Shown: piece after piece, positions 1 to 9,800 of the stretch
Layout of the letters: each line of letters begins with the position of its first letter
Numbering within the stretch: the stretch's first letter is position 1
The notes under the pieces: generated by a model
What the model was told of the DNA's origin: nothing
Database searches by the model: none
What the model saw: only the letters and a program-made list of their open reading frames with translations
NCBI GenBank assembly: GCA_036514535.1
Contig: DATBWZ010000138.1
Span: 1 to 33,689, forward strand
Length of the DNA stretch: 33,689 bases
Source of the DNA: DATBWZ01 sp036514535
GTDB lineage: Bacteria > JAMCPX01 > DATBWZ01
Reading direction: 5' to 3'
Made by a program: the position numbers and the translations under genes

Positions 1-646
1 ATGCTATTGGGGATGGATGAATCCCGACCGCCACAAGGCCAGCCGGATGGGCAATATCCGCCATAATCTTTGCGCCGACCTCGTCGGCAATCTCCCTGAA
101 TGGCTTAAACTCAATCGCTCTGGGATATGCGCTTGCACCTATAACAATCAATTTTGGCTTGTGCAGCTTTGCAAGGTCTCTTACCTGGTCCATATCAATC
201 CGATGTGTGTCCTTTCTGACACCGTAAGGAACAACCTTATAAAGCCTGCCGGAAAAATTGACAGCGCTGCCATGGGAGAGGTGCCCGCCATGCGCAAGGT
301 TCATTCCGAGAAATGTATCACCCGGTTCAAGTGTGGAGAAATAGACAGCCATGTTTGCCTGTGTCCCGGAATGGGGCTGCACATTCACAAAATCAGCATT
401 AAACAGTTTTTTTGCCCTTTCCTGCGCAAGCCTCTCGGCTACATCAACATATTCACACCCGCCGTAATATCTTTTGCCCGGATACCCCTCGGCATACTTA
501 TTGGTCATAACATTGCCCATTGCCTCAAGGACAGCCTCGCTCACATAGTTTTCCGACGCAATGAGTTCAAGGCCGAACTCCTGCCTCTCTGTCTCCTTCC
601 GGATTAACTCAAAGATTTCCGGGTCAATATTGCTCAACAACGACAT
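1..646 (-). CDS. glyA: Serine hydroxymethyltransferase, N-terminal part (runs off the left edge)
   Basis: This is a PLP enzyme of the cytosol that interconverts serine and glycine while loading one-carbon units onto tetrahydrofolate. The first 215 codons are present. They read MSLLSNIDPEIFELI, then ELIASENYVSEAV, NKYAEGYPGKRYYGGCEYVD, the HGGHLSHGS loop, and ADIAHPAGLVAVGIHPSP at the window edge, all typical of GlyA. The PLP-binding lysine lies further on and is not in the window. The ATG at 646 follows an AGAGGTG Shine-Dalgarno and gives the usual N-terminus. The upstream neighbour on the same strand is the ACR3 gene, 127 bp away, but glyA has a promoter candidate of its own. The family assignment is secure; only completeness is unknown. 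Confidence 0.97.
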   Translation of the reverse strand, partial: MSLLSNIDPEIFELIRKETERQEFGLELIASENYVSEAVLEAMGNVMTNKYAEGYPGKRYYGGCEYVDVAERLAQERAKKLFNADFVNVQPHSGTQANMAVYFSTLEPGDTFLGMNLAHGGHLSHGSAVNFSGRLYKVVPYGVRKDTHRIDMDQVRDLAKLHKPKLIVIGASAYPRAIEFKPFREIADEVGAKIMADIAHPAGLVAVGIHPSPIA

Positions 647-672
647 CGCGCACCTCTTTTGCAGAAAAAGGT

Positions 673-702
673 ATCATAATTTTTTAATTTAATCAAATAC
701 AA
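673..702 (-). promoter_or_regulatory. Candidate sigma-70 promoter of glyA
   Basis: On the minus strand TTGTAT is followed after 18 bp by TATGAT. The expected transcript start is about 20 nt before the glyA ATG, leaving room for the AGAGGTG ribosome site. The -35 match is moderate and the region is AT-rich, so this is only a candidate. Confidence 0.4.
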
Positions 703-773
703 TTTATCCTGCAGGCGGCCCCGCTATCTCAGCAGTAACAAATCTATAATTTGCACTCTGGTAAATCTAAATG

Positions 774-1844
774 TCACTTTTTAAATAAATAACAGTATCT
801 TTTACAAACCGAAACGAGCATAAGCATTACCGGTACTTCAATCAAAACACCGACTACCGTTGCTAACGCTGCGCCCGAAGACAATCCAAAAAGCGTGGTT
901 GCTGTTGCAATTGCGACCTCAAAATGATTTGAAGCGCCAATCATAGCAGCAGGGGCAGCATCTTGATAGGAAAGTTTTAGGAATATAGACAGGCCAAATC
1001 CCAGAGTAAAAATAAATATCGTCTGAATGAAAAGTGGAATAGCAATCCATAATATCGTCAGAGGATACACCATTATAATTTCCCCCTTAAACGAGAACAA
1101 AAGCACTAATGTGGCAAGAAGTGCGAATATGCTAATCGGTGTGAGCCGGTGCAAAAACTTAGTGTTAAACCAATCCAAGCCTTTGGATTTGATAATCCAC
1201 TTCCGTGAAAAGTATCCTGCAATCAATGGCAAAGCTACATAAATCATTACTGAAAGCAATATTGTCTGCCATGGTATGGGCATCGCATTCACACCGAGTA
1301 AAAATCCTCCAAGGGGCGCATAAAGTACAAGCATTGATAGAGAGTTTATGGCAACCATGACTAAAGTAAGTCCGTCATTACCTTCTGCCAGATAACTCCA
1401 CATCAATACCATAGCCGTGCAGGGGGCAATTCCCAGCAGGATAGCGCCCGAGATGTAACTTCTCCACAACTCAACTTCTTGCCCTGTCTTAATAATCTCG
1501 GTCCCAGGCAAGAACCCCTTGAACAGGTATCCCAAAAAGAATGAGGCAAACAGATACATAGTAAACGGCTTGATTGCCCAGTTGATGAATAATGTTAAAG
1601 CTACAGGCTTAGGCGTTTTTACGGCTTTTACTACTTCCGCAAAATCTATCTTCACCATTATTGGATACATCATAAAAAATAGACAGATAGCAATGGGAAT
1701 GGATACATTATATATTGAAAGAGCATCCAATTTGACTGCAACCTCAGGCGCTACCTTTCCCAAAAAAATGCCTGCACCAATGCAAAGCAAGACCCAGAGT
1801 GTCAGGTATTTCTCAAAAACAGACAGTTTTCTTTTCTCAGGCAT
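774..1844 (-). CDS. acr3: ACR3-family arsenite efflux permease
   Basis: This inner-membrane permease exports arsenite (possibly antimonite) by proton antiport. The 356 residues form about ten hydrophobic segments. The ACR3 hallmarks are visible: the GIAPCTAMVLMWS segment with its conserved cysteine at residue 142, the AAPAAMIGASNHFEVAIA segment, and GVLIEVPVML with its conserved glutamate at 336. In characterised ACR3 proteins this Cys and Glu are essential. The length is normal. The ATG at 1844 follows GGACGGAG. No arsenate reductase gene is in the window, and the only ArsR-family regulator lies about 20 kb away with a different partner. It is therefore an isolated resistance gene, unless the small ORF directly upstream belongs to it. 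Confidence 0.95.
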   Translation of the reverse strand: MPEKRKLSVFEKYLTLWVLLCIGAGIFLGKVAPEVAVKLDALSIYNVSIPIAICLFFMMYPIMVKIDFAEVVKAVKTPKPVALTLFINWAIKPFTMYLFASFFLGYLFKGFLPGTEIIKTGQEVELWRSYISGAILLGIAPCTAMVLMWSYLAEGNDGLTLVMVAINSLSMLVLYAPLGGFLLGVNAMPIPWQTILLSVMIYVALPLIAGYFSRKWIIKSKGLDWFNTKFLHRLTPISIFALLATLVLLFSFKGEIIMVYPLTILWIAIPLFIQTIFIFTLGFGLSIFLKLSYQDAAPAAMIGASNHFEVAIATATTLFGLSSGAALATVVGVLIEVPVMLMLVSVCKRYCYLFKK

Positions 1845-1846
1845 TT

Positions 1847-1990
1847 TTATTCTCCGTCCTTCAAGTCAATGGCGTATAACGTTCCCAGCGTAGCCGGCAT
1901 AGTAGAAACGAAGGCAATTTGGGTGAGAGCAGTACTATCCAATAGATTTCTGATCTTGACCGGGCTTTTTGTGTGATGAGCTACCCCCAT
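1847..1990 (-). CDS. Possible small ORF (47 aa) directly upstream of acr3, unrecognised
   Basis: An open frame from the ATG at 1990 encodes 47 residues beginning MGVAHHTKSPVKIRNLLDS and ending TLYAIDLKDGE. Its TAA stop lies 2 nt before the acr3 ATG, and the acr3 Shine-Dalgarno lies inside its last codons, a layout typical of translational coupling. The frame is open about 14 codons further upstream without another ATG, so it could also be the tail of a decayed gene. I see no Shine-Dalgarno for the ATG and recognise no domain. The protein-like composition and exact abutment are the only support; chance is quite possible. Confidence 0.3.
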   Translation of the reverse strand: MGVAHHTKSPVKIRNLLDSTALTQIAFVSTMPATLGTLYAIDLKDGE

Positions 1991-2051
1991 TTGTTGTGTC
2001 GTTAATAATTGGAGTATTGCATGATTTCTGTATTAATTCTATAAAATTTAT

Positions 2052-2094
2052 TATGCCCGATTATATAAAGCATTGCTGATAAATCGGGGGCATA
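2052..2094. repeat. Imperfect inverted repeat (hairpin or operator-like dyad)
   Basis: The left arm TATGCC-CGATT (2052-2062) pairs with AATCG-GG-GGCATA (2082-2094), eleven pairs with a two-base GG bulge, around a 19-nt AT-rich loop. Read leftward the loop contains TATAAT, but with no good -35 upstream. There is no T-tract, so a classical terminator is unlikely. It could be an operator for leftward transcription toward acr3. Confidence 0.4.
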
Positions 2095-2256
2095 TCAAAT
2101 CGTTCATCCTTTCAGAAGATCTTATTCTATCCTATTTTTATCACTCTGTTAATGGAGTGCGGTATACACACGCAAAACGCTACTCTAATTATAAGTGGCG
2201 CATTTTCCGGGGGATATGTCCTATCTGTTAAAAAAATTATTTTTTTCAATTTTTCC

Positions 2257-2285
2257 TTGCAATTAATTATTAAAAGTCGTATCAT
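2257..2285 (+). promoter_or_regulatory. Candidate promoter of the AhpD-like gene
   Basis: TTGCAA, 17 bp, TATCAT. The predicted start is about 13 nt before the ATG at 2305, and an AAGGATGG ribosome site lies in between. Confidence 0.45.
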
Positions 2286-2304
2286 TGTAAAATAAGGATG
2301 GAAT

Positions 2305-2826
2305 ATGGCAAAAATAGACCCGATAACAATTGAAAAAACCACGCCTGAAATCAAAAAGGTTCTTGACAAACTGCATGAGTACTATGGAAATGTTCCCCTG
2401 ACATACAGGGTAATTGTCCGCCGACCGCAGATTGCCAGCAGTCTGCTCCAGTTGAAAAAGACCGTTATGGATTCAGGCAGGCTTGACAGGAAACTGAAGG
2501 AAATGATCTGCTTTGTGGTTTCATCCGTGAACAAATGCGGTTCATGCGCTGATTCACACATTGAAAATTTGAAAAAGATCGGCACATCCGAAGTGGAGAT
2601 TAACTCTCTGATGGATCTTGACTTCACAAGACTGGATGAAGAAACTGCAGCAGCGCTGGAATTTGCGCATAAATCCGCATCGGAAACGCCTGAAATTTCC
2701 GCTGAGATGTTCAAAAAACTTAAAGAGATGTACAACGATACAGAGATCGTTGAGTTACTCAGCGCAATAGGACTAAGCAAACTCTTTAACACCCTCAATA
2801 CACTGCTGGAACTACCGTCATATTAA
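2305..2826 (+). CDS. Carboxymuconolactone decarboxylase / AhpD-family protein
   Basis: This is a cytosolic alpha-helical protein of the AhpD/CMD superfamily (173 aa). The AhpD peroxidase-type active site is intact: E66, eleven residues, C78-G-S-C81, three residues, H85. In AhpD this Cys pair with the Glu/His relay reduces peroxides or recycles a peroxiredoxin. The second half (from about 110 to 170) is a helical repeat typical of the peroxidase-related subgroup. An AAGGATGG ribosome site precedes the ATG. No ahpC is adjacent, so its redox partner is unknown. The gene stands alone between two non-coding stretches. The fold and thiol site are secure; the reaction is inferred. Confidence 0.85.
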   Translation: MAKIDPITIEKTTPEIKKVLDKLHEYYGNVPLTYRVIVRRPQIASSLLQLKKTVMDSGRLDRKLKEMICFVVSSVNKCGSCADSHIENLKKIGTSEVEINSLMDLDFTRLDEETAAALEFAHKSASETPEISAEMFKKLKEMYNDTEIVELLSAIGLSKLFNTLNTLLELPSY

Positions 2827-2975
2827 TTTAAAATTCCACGGGTATAATTAATATGTACCCGAATATTATTCCAAAATCATTGTGAATTTAGTAACCTCTC
2901 TAAAATAAAAGATTTTTTGTTGCTTCAGCATCACGAAGCTACGATAATTATTTTAAAAAAACACGATAAATTTAT

Positions 2976-5336
2976 GTGCAACAGATATATCTCACTCTTT
3001 TATGCTTCCTGCTCCCTGCCGGTATAATCGCGGGAACATGCTCTCCCCTGTCATTCCAGTGGACATCTATTTTAAGTTTAATCACCATAATAACCGGATT
3101 CATTGCAACCCATTTTAAAAAAACCTTTTTCTCATTATGCGCCCTATATATGCTCGTATTTCTAACAGGGATCTCATCCATAAAATTATTGATTGAAAAA
3201 TCAGAGAATACTCCGGACATATTCGGCAATGAGCCGGCGCTCGTTCTCGCTGAAACAGTGTCGTTCCCTGAATCCAACAATGGGATCACCTCTTTCACGG
3301 CGCGGATAGATTCAGTTCACAAGCAGGGGAAAATCATACGCGCAAAATTTACGGTCCTAATATTTATCCCCGGGGAAAACACAGATATAGGGTTTTATGA
3401 TTTAATACTTGCAAAAATCAAGTGCTCGGAGCCGGCAGAATACGGCGTTCCCGGCGTTGCGTCAATGAAAAAACGCCTCCGTCTGGAGGGAATGCGCTTT
3501 GTCTGCACGGCTACGGACAAACAAGACCTGATAAAACTCAGAAAAGATGATGGGCGGATAATAAGCTTTATCAATCATCTCAGGAGGCATCTTGGCAAGG
3601 CTGTTTCGTCTGCATTCAGAAAACAAGAGTCAGGGTTTATCCTTGCTGCAACACTCGGCATAAAAGAAGGGCTTGATAAAAAAACGCTGCAGGATTTCAG
3701 AAAATCAGGCACCGCTCATATCCTTGCAATCTCCGGCATGCATGTAGGAATTATCGCCGGTTTTTTCTATTTTCTCTTTCGCTTTATGCTTAAAATAAAC
3801 ACAAAATTACTTATCTATTGCAACATCAGAAGGATTGCGGCGCTCTTGACAATGCCCTTTCTCCTCCTTTTCTGCGTTGTTTCAGGGATGAGCCCATCTG
3901 TTCAGCGGGCATTCATTATGGCCGCCCTTTGCCTTTCCGCAATTGCATTCTTGCGCAAACCTGTAATTCTCTATATCGCCTGCACTGCGTGTGTAGTGAT
4001 GCTGCTGATAAATCCGGCGTGGCTTTTTGATATTTCCTTTCAGCTTTCCTTTGCCGCTGTGTTTTCAATAATATTAATAGTTCCAAAATTCACGGATTAC
4101 ATCCATGGCGGACGAACCGCCATTTACTTAAAAACCTCCGCAATTACATCCATTGCCGGTTTTCTCGGAACTGCGCCCCTAATATCGTTTTATTTTAAAT
4201 TCCTGCCCCCGTGGTTCATACCGGCGAATATTGCTGTCCTGCTTCTGTTGAGCCCACTCATTCCCCTCTCGGTTATTTATTTCTTATTTCTATGGATCCC
4301 TGCCGCAATAAACCCATTGCCCCCGGTAATCTCCGCCCTTGCATACCTTATTCTAAAAACCGCCGGCTTTTTCGCCTCGCTTCCATATTCACAGATTGCT
4401 GTTCCGCCGCCGGACATACCCCAATTTGCATCGTATTATGCCGTGTTTTTGATCATGGTTCAGCGCATTACTGTGATGAGGAAATTTCTCATTGCTATAC
4501 TAATCATGTCAGCCCTGCTCGCAACAGAAAACCTTTCCACAACCGGAAAAAACGGCAATCTCAGCGTAACATTTATTGATGCGGGACAGGGAGATTCAGC
4601 CCTCATAGAACTCCCGCAGGGCAAGAAAATGCTCGTGGACTGCGGCGGCAAAACCCCGTATCGCGACAATGGAGAGCGAATCATTGCCCCGTATTTATTC
4701 CGGAAAAAAATCAAGAGAATAGATTATCTGGTGCTTACCCATCCACAGAGCGATCATATTGGTGGACTGAACTACCTTCTGGACCATTTCAGTATAGGAG
4801 AAGTATGGATCCCTGATATTAAAGAAAAATTCACGGACCTGGAAGGAAGGAACATAAAGATCGTAAAATGGCATTCTGATAATTATACAAATATAGACAA
4901 TGTGTCATTTATGTTTTTCAATCCTGCGAATGACGAGTCTGTATCCGTAAATGATAGTTCACTCGTGTTCTCTCTTGTTTACGGGAAAACATCCTTCCTC
5001 TTCACCGGGGACATAGAAGAAGAAACTGAGAGCAAATTATCATTAAGATCAATAAAAAGCGCTGTTCTCAAGGTTCCGCATCATGGAAGCTGCACATCAA
5101 GTTCGGAAAAATTTCTGAACGCAGTAAGCCCGGAAATTGCAGTAATCTCCGCCGGCAGGAATAATCCGTTCCGGCACCCCTGCAGCAAGGCAGTGGAACG
5201 GTTGAAAAAACACACAAAGGTCATCCTTGCAACTCCAATTGATGGAAGTATATTTATTGAATCTGACGGGGAGATGGTATGTTACACTACTTATTATAAT
5301 AAAGGAAATTCCTCCTGTTCCGAAAACAGCCCTTGA
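2976..5336 (+). CDS. comEC: ComEC/Rec2-family DNA internalization protein
   Basis: This is an inner-membrane channel for uptake of single-stranded DNA in natural transformation. The 786 residues hold all three expected parts. First come two N-terminal membrane segments followed by an OB-like soluble region (about 75-190). Then comes the polytopic Competence domain, with TAHILAISGMHVGII near residue 250 and SGMSPSVQRAFIMA. A C-terminal metallo-beta-lactamase domain starts near 527 (FIDAGQGDSALIEL), with THPQSDHIGG near 587, FTGDIEEE near 675 and VPHHGS near 700, so its metal site looks complete. The start is GTG at 2976, because an in-frame TAA at 2967 rules out anything earlier; no Shine-Dalgarno precedes it. 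No comEA or comF is in the window. hisS follows after 108 bp with its own promoter. Confidence 0.95.
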   Translation: MQQIYLTLLCFLLPAGIIAGTCSPLSFQWTSILSLITIITGFIATHFKKTFFSLCALYMLVFLTGISSIKLLIEKSENTPDIFGNEPALVLAETVSFPESNNGITSFTARIDSVHKQGKIIRAKFTVLIFIPGENTDIGFYDLILAKIKCSEPAEYGVPGVASMKKRLRLEGMRFVCTATDKQDLIKLRKDDGRIISFINHLRRHLGKAVSSAFRKQESGFILAATLGIKEGLDKKTLQDFRKSGTAHILAISGMHVGIIAGFFYFLFRFMLKINTKLLIYCNIRRIAALLTMPFLLLFCVVSGMSPSVQRAFIMAALCLSAIAFLRKPVILYIACTACVVMLLINPAWLFDISFQLSFAAVFSIILIVPKFTDYIHGGRTAIYLKTSAITSIAGFLGTAPLISFYFKFLPPWFIPANIAVLLLLSPLIPLSVIYFLFLWIPAAINPLPPVISALAYLILKTAGFFASLPYSQIAVPPPDIPQFASYYAVFLIMVQRITVMRKFLIAILIMSALLATENLSTTGKNGNLSVTFIDAGQGDSALIELPQGKKMLVDCGGKTPYRDNGERIIAPYLFRKKIKRIDYLVLTHPQSDHIGGLNYLLDHFSIGEVWIPDIKEKFTDLEGRNIKIVKWHSDNYTNIDNVSFMFFNPANDESVSVNDSSLVFSLVYGKTSFLFTGDIEEETESKLSLRSIKSAVLKVPHHGSCTSSSEKFLNAVSPEIAVISAGRNNPFRHPCSKAVERLKKHTKVILATPIDGSIFIESDGEMVCYTTYYNKGNSSCSENSP

Positions 5337-5404
5337 CCCTCGGTCCTGGTCCGGAAGGCTACACTACTTTCTTTGGGACGGCACAATACCTTCTGTTTAA
5401 TCCT

Positions 5405-5433
5405 TTGACTAACGCCCTGTAATCTGATATAAA
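5405..5433 (+). promoter_or_regulatory. Promoter of hisS, placed for a near-leaderless mRNA
   Basis: TTGACT (5405-5410), 17 bp, TATAAA (5428-5433). The -10 ends 11 nt before the hisS ATG, so transcription should begin about 5 nt before the start codon. No Shine-Dalgarno is present between them. Confidence 0.65.
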
Positions 5434-5444
5434 TTCTAAACGAT

Positions 5445-6728
5445 ATGAATGCAAAAAAAACAAGAATTTCTACATTACAGCCTCCGGCAGGGTTTAAGGA
5501 CATACTGCCTGACATCTCAAATATCTGGCAATTTACAGAACAAGTATGCAGGGAAATCTTTGATAATTCTGGTTATAAGGAGATAAGAACACCAATACTT
5601 GAAAAAACGCAGTTGTTTGAAAGGAGCATCGGCAACGAAACGGATATTGTCCAGAAGGAAATGTACACATTCACTGACCGCAGCGGAGACACTCTTAGTA
5701 TGCGACCGGAAGGGACCGCCCCGGCAGTGAGGGCTTATATTGAGCACTCTTTAGGATTAACAGAACAGATTTTCAAGATCTACTACATTGGCCAAATGTT
5801 CCGCCATGAACGCCCCCAGAAAGGGAGGCTTAGACAGTTCCATCAGATAGGCGCGGAGATATTCAATGTAAAAGAACCCGCAGCTGAGGTGGAATTGTTA
5901 ATCATTCTCAATGGAATTTTTGATAAGCTAAATGTAAAAAATAAAAGAGTCCAGTTAAATTCTGTTGGCTGTCCCGACTGCAGGCCTGAGTATCTCAATA
6001 AACTCAGGATATTTCTTGAAAGCAGCCACGCAAAACTATGCAATAACTGCCAGCGGAGAATGAACACAAACCCGCTGCGGGTGCTTGATTGCAAAGAGGA
6101 AGAGTGTATTCCTATTATTAAAACAGCGCCGGTGATTATGGATTATCTGTGCTCTCTATGTTCAGAGCACTTTAAAAAATTACAAGCACTCTTGAAGGAA
6201 ACCGGTATCGCATTTGAAATAAATACAAAACTCGTGAGGGGGCTGGATTATTACACCAGATCTGCTTTTGAAATAATTTCTGAAACCGGCGGCAGCCAAA
6301 ATGCTATAGCAGCCGGAGGACGGTATGATAATCTCGTTGAAAGCATGGGTGGAGAACCCACGCCTGCAGCAGGATTTGCAATAGGCGTTGAACGCTTGAT
6401 TGACATTGCAGATATAAAAAATAAATTCCTCAACCCGTTGCTTTTCGTTTTAAGTTTGGGAGCTGCCGCTTCCGCCGCAGGGTTGAAGATCGCCTCCAAT
6501 CTCAGGGAGCGTGGAATTTATGTTGAATTTGGATACAACGAACGGAGCCTCAAATCCCAGTTACGAAGAGCAAACAAACTTGGAGCCAGGTTCGTGCTAA
6601 TCATAGGGGAAAATGAAATGAAATCCGGAGCAGTGACCCTCAAAAACATGGAAGCAGGAACACAGGAGAGCATATCCCTGAAGGATATCAATCATCTTGC
6701 TGAATTGGTAATTTCAAGTAAAAAATGA
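5445..6728 (+). CDS. hisS: Histidyl-tRNA synthetase
   Basis: This class II aminoacyl-tRNA synthetase charges tRNA-His in the cytosol. The 427 residues follow the bacterial HisRS plan. PPAGFKDILPD is at the N-terminus. SMRPEGTAPAVRAYIEH and the motif 2 loop FRHERPQKGRLRQFHQIGAE come next. The histidine-binding signature LVRGLDYYTRSAFEI follows. Motif 3 is GGRYDNLVESMGG with GFAIGVERL, and an anticodon-binding domain runs from about 330 to the end. A Cys-rich insertion (CPDCRP, then CNNCQRR and CKEEEC) sits near residues 178-222, as in many bacterial HisRS. The ATG at 5445 lacks a Shine-Dalgarno but sits just downstream of a strong promoter. It converges with smc. Confidence 0.97.
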   Translation: MNAKKTRISTLQPPAGFKDILPDISNIWQFTEQVCREIFDNSGYKEIRTPILEKTQLFERSIGNETDIVQKEMYTFTDRSGDTLSMRPEGTAPAVRAYIEHSLGLTEQIFKIYYIGQMFRHERPQKGRLRQFHQIGAEIFNVKEPAAEVELLIILNGIFDKLNVKNKRVQLNSVGCPDCRPEYLNKLRIFLESSHAKLCNNCQRRMNTNPLRVLDCKEEECIPIIKTAPVIMDYLCSLCSEHFKKLQALLKETGIAFEINTKLVRGLDYYTRSAFEIISETGGSQNAIAAGGRYDNLVESMGGEPTPAAGFAIGVERLIDIADIKNKFLNPLLFVLSLGAAASAAGLKIASNLRERGIYVEFGYNERSLKSQLRRANKLGARFVLIIGENEMKSGAVTLKNMEAGTQESISLKDINHLAELVISSKK

Positions 6729-6827
6729 TGAGTTGCATTAACTACGCGTCGGTTATAAACTTCCGCATTGAAGCCAAACACCATTGTCTATGGCTCGGCG
6801 TGGCCAGCGCAATATTATTCTAATAGT

Positions 6828-9800
6828 TCAGTTCAACTTTACAGAGACAACCTTGGATACGCCTGGTTCCTCCATTGTTATTCCGTAAAGGACATCGGCA
6901 ACTTCCATGCTAAGTTTATTATGAGTAATCATAATAAATTGAATATCTTTGTTCAGTTCTTTTATCATGGCAAGAAACCTTCTCAGGTTTGCCTCGTCAA
7001 GTGGCGCGTCTGCCTCATCAAGAATGCAGAACGGCGATGGTTTTATCAGAAAGAATGAGAAGACAAGGGCTATGCCTGTCAGTGCCTTTTCGCCGCCTGA
7101 CAAAAGACTGATATTCTGGAGCCTTTTACCAGGAGGTTGAGCAAGGATCTCTATTCCGCTTTCAAGAACTTCGTGCTCATCGGTGAGGTAAAGCTCCGCT
7201 CTGCCTCCATCGAAGAACCTCGGGAAAACCTCCTTGAATTTAACATTGATAGCATTGAATGCCTCCATGAATCTCTCCCTGGATGTCTTATTTATTTTTG
7301 TAATCGCATTTTTCAGATCTTCCAGAGATTTAACAAGATCATCGCGCTGGGACATCATAAACTGGCATCTCTCGTTTAATTCCCTGAATTCATCAGCTGC
7401 AACAAGGTTAATATCACCCATCTCATTTATTTTATCCTGGAGTTCGCCAACTTTTTTCTCAAGATCTTCCTGTGATTCCTCAACAGCAGCATTCTGAAAA
7501 TCATCAAAATCCTTTTGGCATTTGTCCAGAGCGGAAGACCTTATATACTCCAAGCCACTGCGTTTTTCAGAGGTTGAAATATTTAGATTAAAAATCTTTT
7601 CCCTTGTTTGGTCAAGGGATGAACGCTTCTGGGTATATTCCCTGTCAAGAGATATATTGTACTCGCTCAGTTTTTCAAATTCCGCTCTGGCATCATTTAA
7701 ACTTTTTTCAAGAAGGAGGCTGTCATTGACAACATTTTTCAGCGCCAGGTCTTTTTCCTTTAATTCCGCTTCGGCATTCTTTATAAAGTTCTCTTTTTCT
7801 TCAGTCTCTTTCTTTCTGGAAGACAGCGAATGCAGAATATCGGCCATATCTTTTTCCCCGGAATTTATAAACAGAAGCGTGGATTTGAGCCTTTCCTCAT
7901 GGGCGGCAAACTCTGTTTTTGCCCCGGTCAGAGCGGAATTTAACTGGGCTATTCTTGCTTCTGCAGATCGCTTGTCTTCCTCTGATTTCTTAAGGCAAGT
8001 CTCTGCTTCGCGGATTTTACCCTCAACATCTTCAAATCCCCGGACTTTTTCTGCATATTCTTTTTTTAATTCCTCTATTTCAGAAACTATAAAATCCCTC
8101 TCAACCAGTTGTAATTCCAACTGGCGTTTAAATTCTTCAATATCATCTTCAAATGATCTGATTTCGTTATGGATGTTAATTGCAAGGATCTCTTTATCCC
8201 TGAGTTCACTTTCTTTATTTTTAATTCCTGTTTCGCCTTCCGAGATATTAGACTCCAGAGCAGTAATTTCATTCTTCAAGGTTTCTATTTTAGCGTCTCC
8301 TTCCCTGATCTCGTCCTCCATTAAAGAGAGTTCGCGCCTTTTTCTTAATCGTCCCGCCTCAAGTTCTTCTTTGCTTCCGCCGGAAAATACGCCGGTTGAA
8401 CAAAAGATATCCCCCTCAAGCGTTACAATCGCCACGGAGCCGCCGTCAATCTTCCAGAGTCGCTTCGCTGTCTCTGCATCCTCAACTACCAGGACATTTT
8501 TTAACAAAAATCTGGCAATCTTTTCATACCCATTCTCTACTTTTACTACATCAGTCAGTCTTACAACCTTTTCCGGAGCAAATCTCTCTGCCGGAGGTTC
8601 AACGGACGAATCAAAGAGATTTTCTGAAGCAAGAAATGCCGCTCTTCCTTTTGATGCTGTTCTAAGAAAATCTATGGCATCAAATCCATCCGCAGTATTA
8701 TTCACGACAATATGCCCCATAACCTCTCCGAGCACAGCCTCAAGAGCAACCTCAAACTTCGGGTCTACATTGAAAATCTCAGCAACAACCCTGTATATCC
8801 CGCGCTTACCATCATCTGCGCCTGATCTTGACATCAATGCCTTTACACCCTGTTTAAACTCCTCATAACTTTCAACAATCTCTTTCTGGGACTTGTACCG
8901 GGATTTCAATTCAAGAAGCCTGTTGTTCATATTTACCATAACAGACGAACGCTCATCAAGCGTATTTTTTAATCCTTCTATATTGAGATTTTCACCTTTT
9001 ATGGATGCTTTCAGCAAATTCAATGCTTTTTCCTCTGTCAGCAGCCTTTCTCTGACTGTAGAGAGGCTTGCTTCCGTGGTGCCGAAATTCTGCCTTAACT
9101 CCATATTGTTTGACTGGAGTTTATCAATCCGCTTCGCTCTTTCGTCAACATCCTTCTGCAGGCTCAACAACTCATTTTTAATATTAGATTTTGAAGACAG
9201 CAGGTCTGTCAGGACAATCCTTGATTCCTCTGTTTCTTTTCCAAGACGGTTGTTCTCATTCTGCAAAAGTCCGAATTCGTTATCCAGCAACTGAACCTTT
9301 TCCTTCCACTGACCCAACGATGTCTCAATCTTCGCCTTCTCAATTCCGAGGTAATTGAGCCTTTCCATCAATTCCTTCTGTTTTTGCTCCAGCCCTGACA
9401 ACTCAAGCAGGATCCTCTCCCTGTCAGCGCCTGAGGTCTTTATATCTTTTCTAAGCATGTTTAACTCATTATCCCTTTGCTGAATATCCGATTGCAGGTT
9501 GAAATATTTATTATTCAATTCATTGTATTTTTTCTCCGCCTCAAGAATGGATATTTTAGTCTCTTCAATCCTCGCCGACAGGGCCGAAATCTCGCTCAGC
9601 GCCGCTGCTTCAATCTCCTTTAACAAAGATAGTTCCTTCTCCTGCAGAGAGACCTCTCCGTGAACCCTTCTCCACTGAAGAAGCAGGAATTTAAATTCTG
9701 ATTCTCTTAATTCTTCGCGCATCGCTTTAAACCGCTCAGCCTTTTTTGCCTGTCTGTCAAGGGAATTTATCTGCCTCTTTATCTCCCTGACTATGTCATC

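Larger units (their letters stand above)
1991..2304. other. Non-coding stretch between acr3 and the AhpD-like gene
   Basis: These 314 bases separate a minus-strand and a plus-strand transcription unit. They hold an imperfect hairpin (2052-2094) and, near the right end, the promoter candidate of the rightward gene (2257-2285). The rest is AT-rich with oligo-A and oligo-T runs near 2229-2256. I see no convincing gene, tRNA or known riboswitch. Confidence 0.6.

Noticed and set aside
17..607. 196-codon plus-strand frame at the left edge
   Set aside because: It is antisense to glyA, whose conserved motifs are clear; the plus-strand product resembles nothing.
2127..2369. 80-codon minus-strand frame across the AhpD-like gene start
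   Set aside because: It overlaps the promoter and start of a well-supported gene, has no ribosome site, and is made of AT-rich hydrophobic codons.
2839..2861. Hairpin after the AhpD-like gene (CGGGTA...TACCCG)
   Set aside because: It has only six pairs, an 11-nt loop and no T-tract, too weak to call a terminator.
7522..8868. 448-codon open frame on the plus strand opposite smc
   Set aside because: It is Ser/Phe-rich with no domain, lies wholly inside the well-supported smc gene, and is the expected shadow of a coiled-coil gene rich in Glu/Lys codons.
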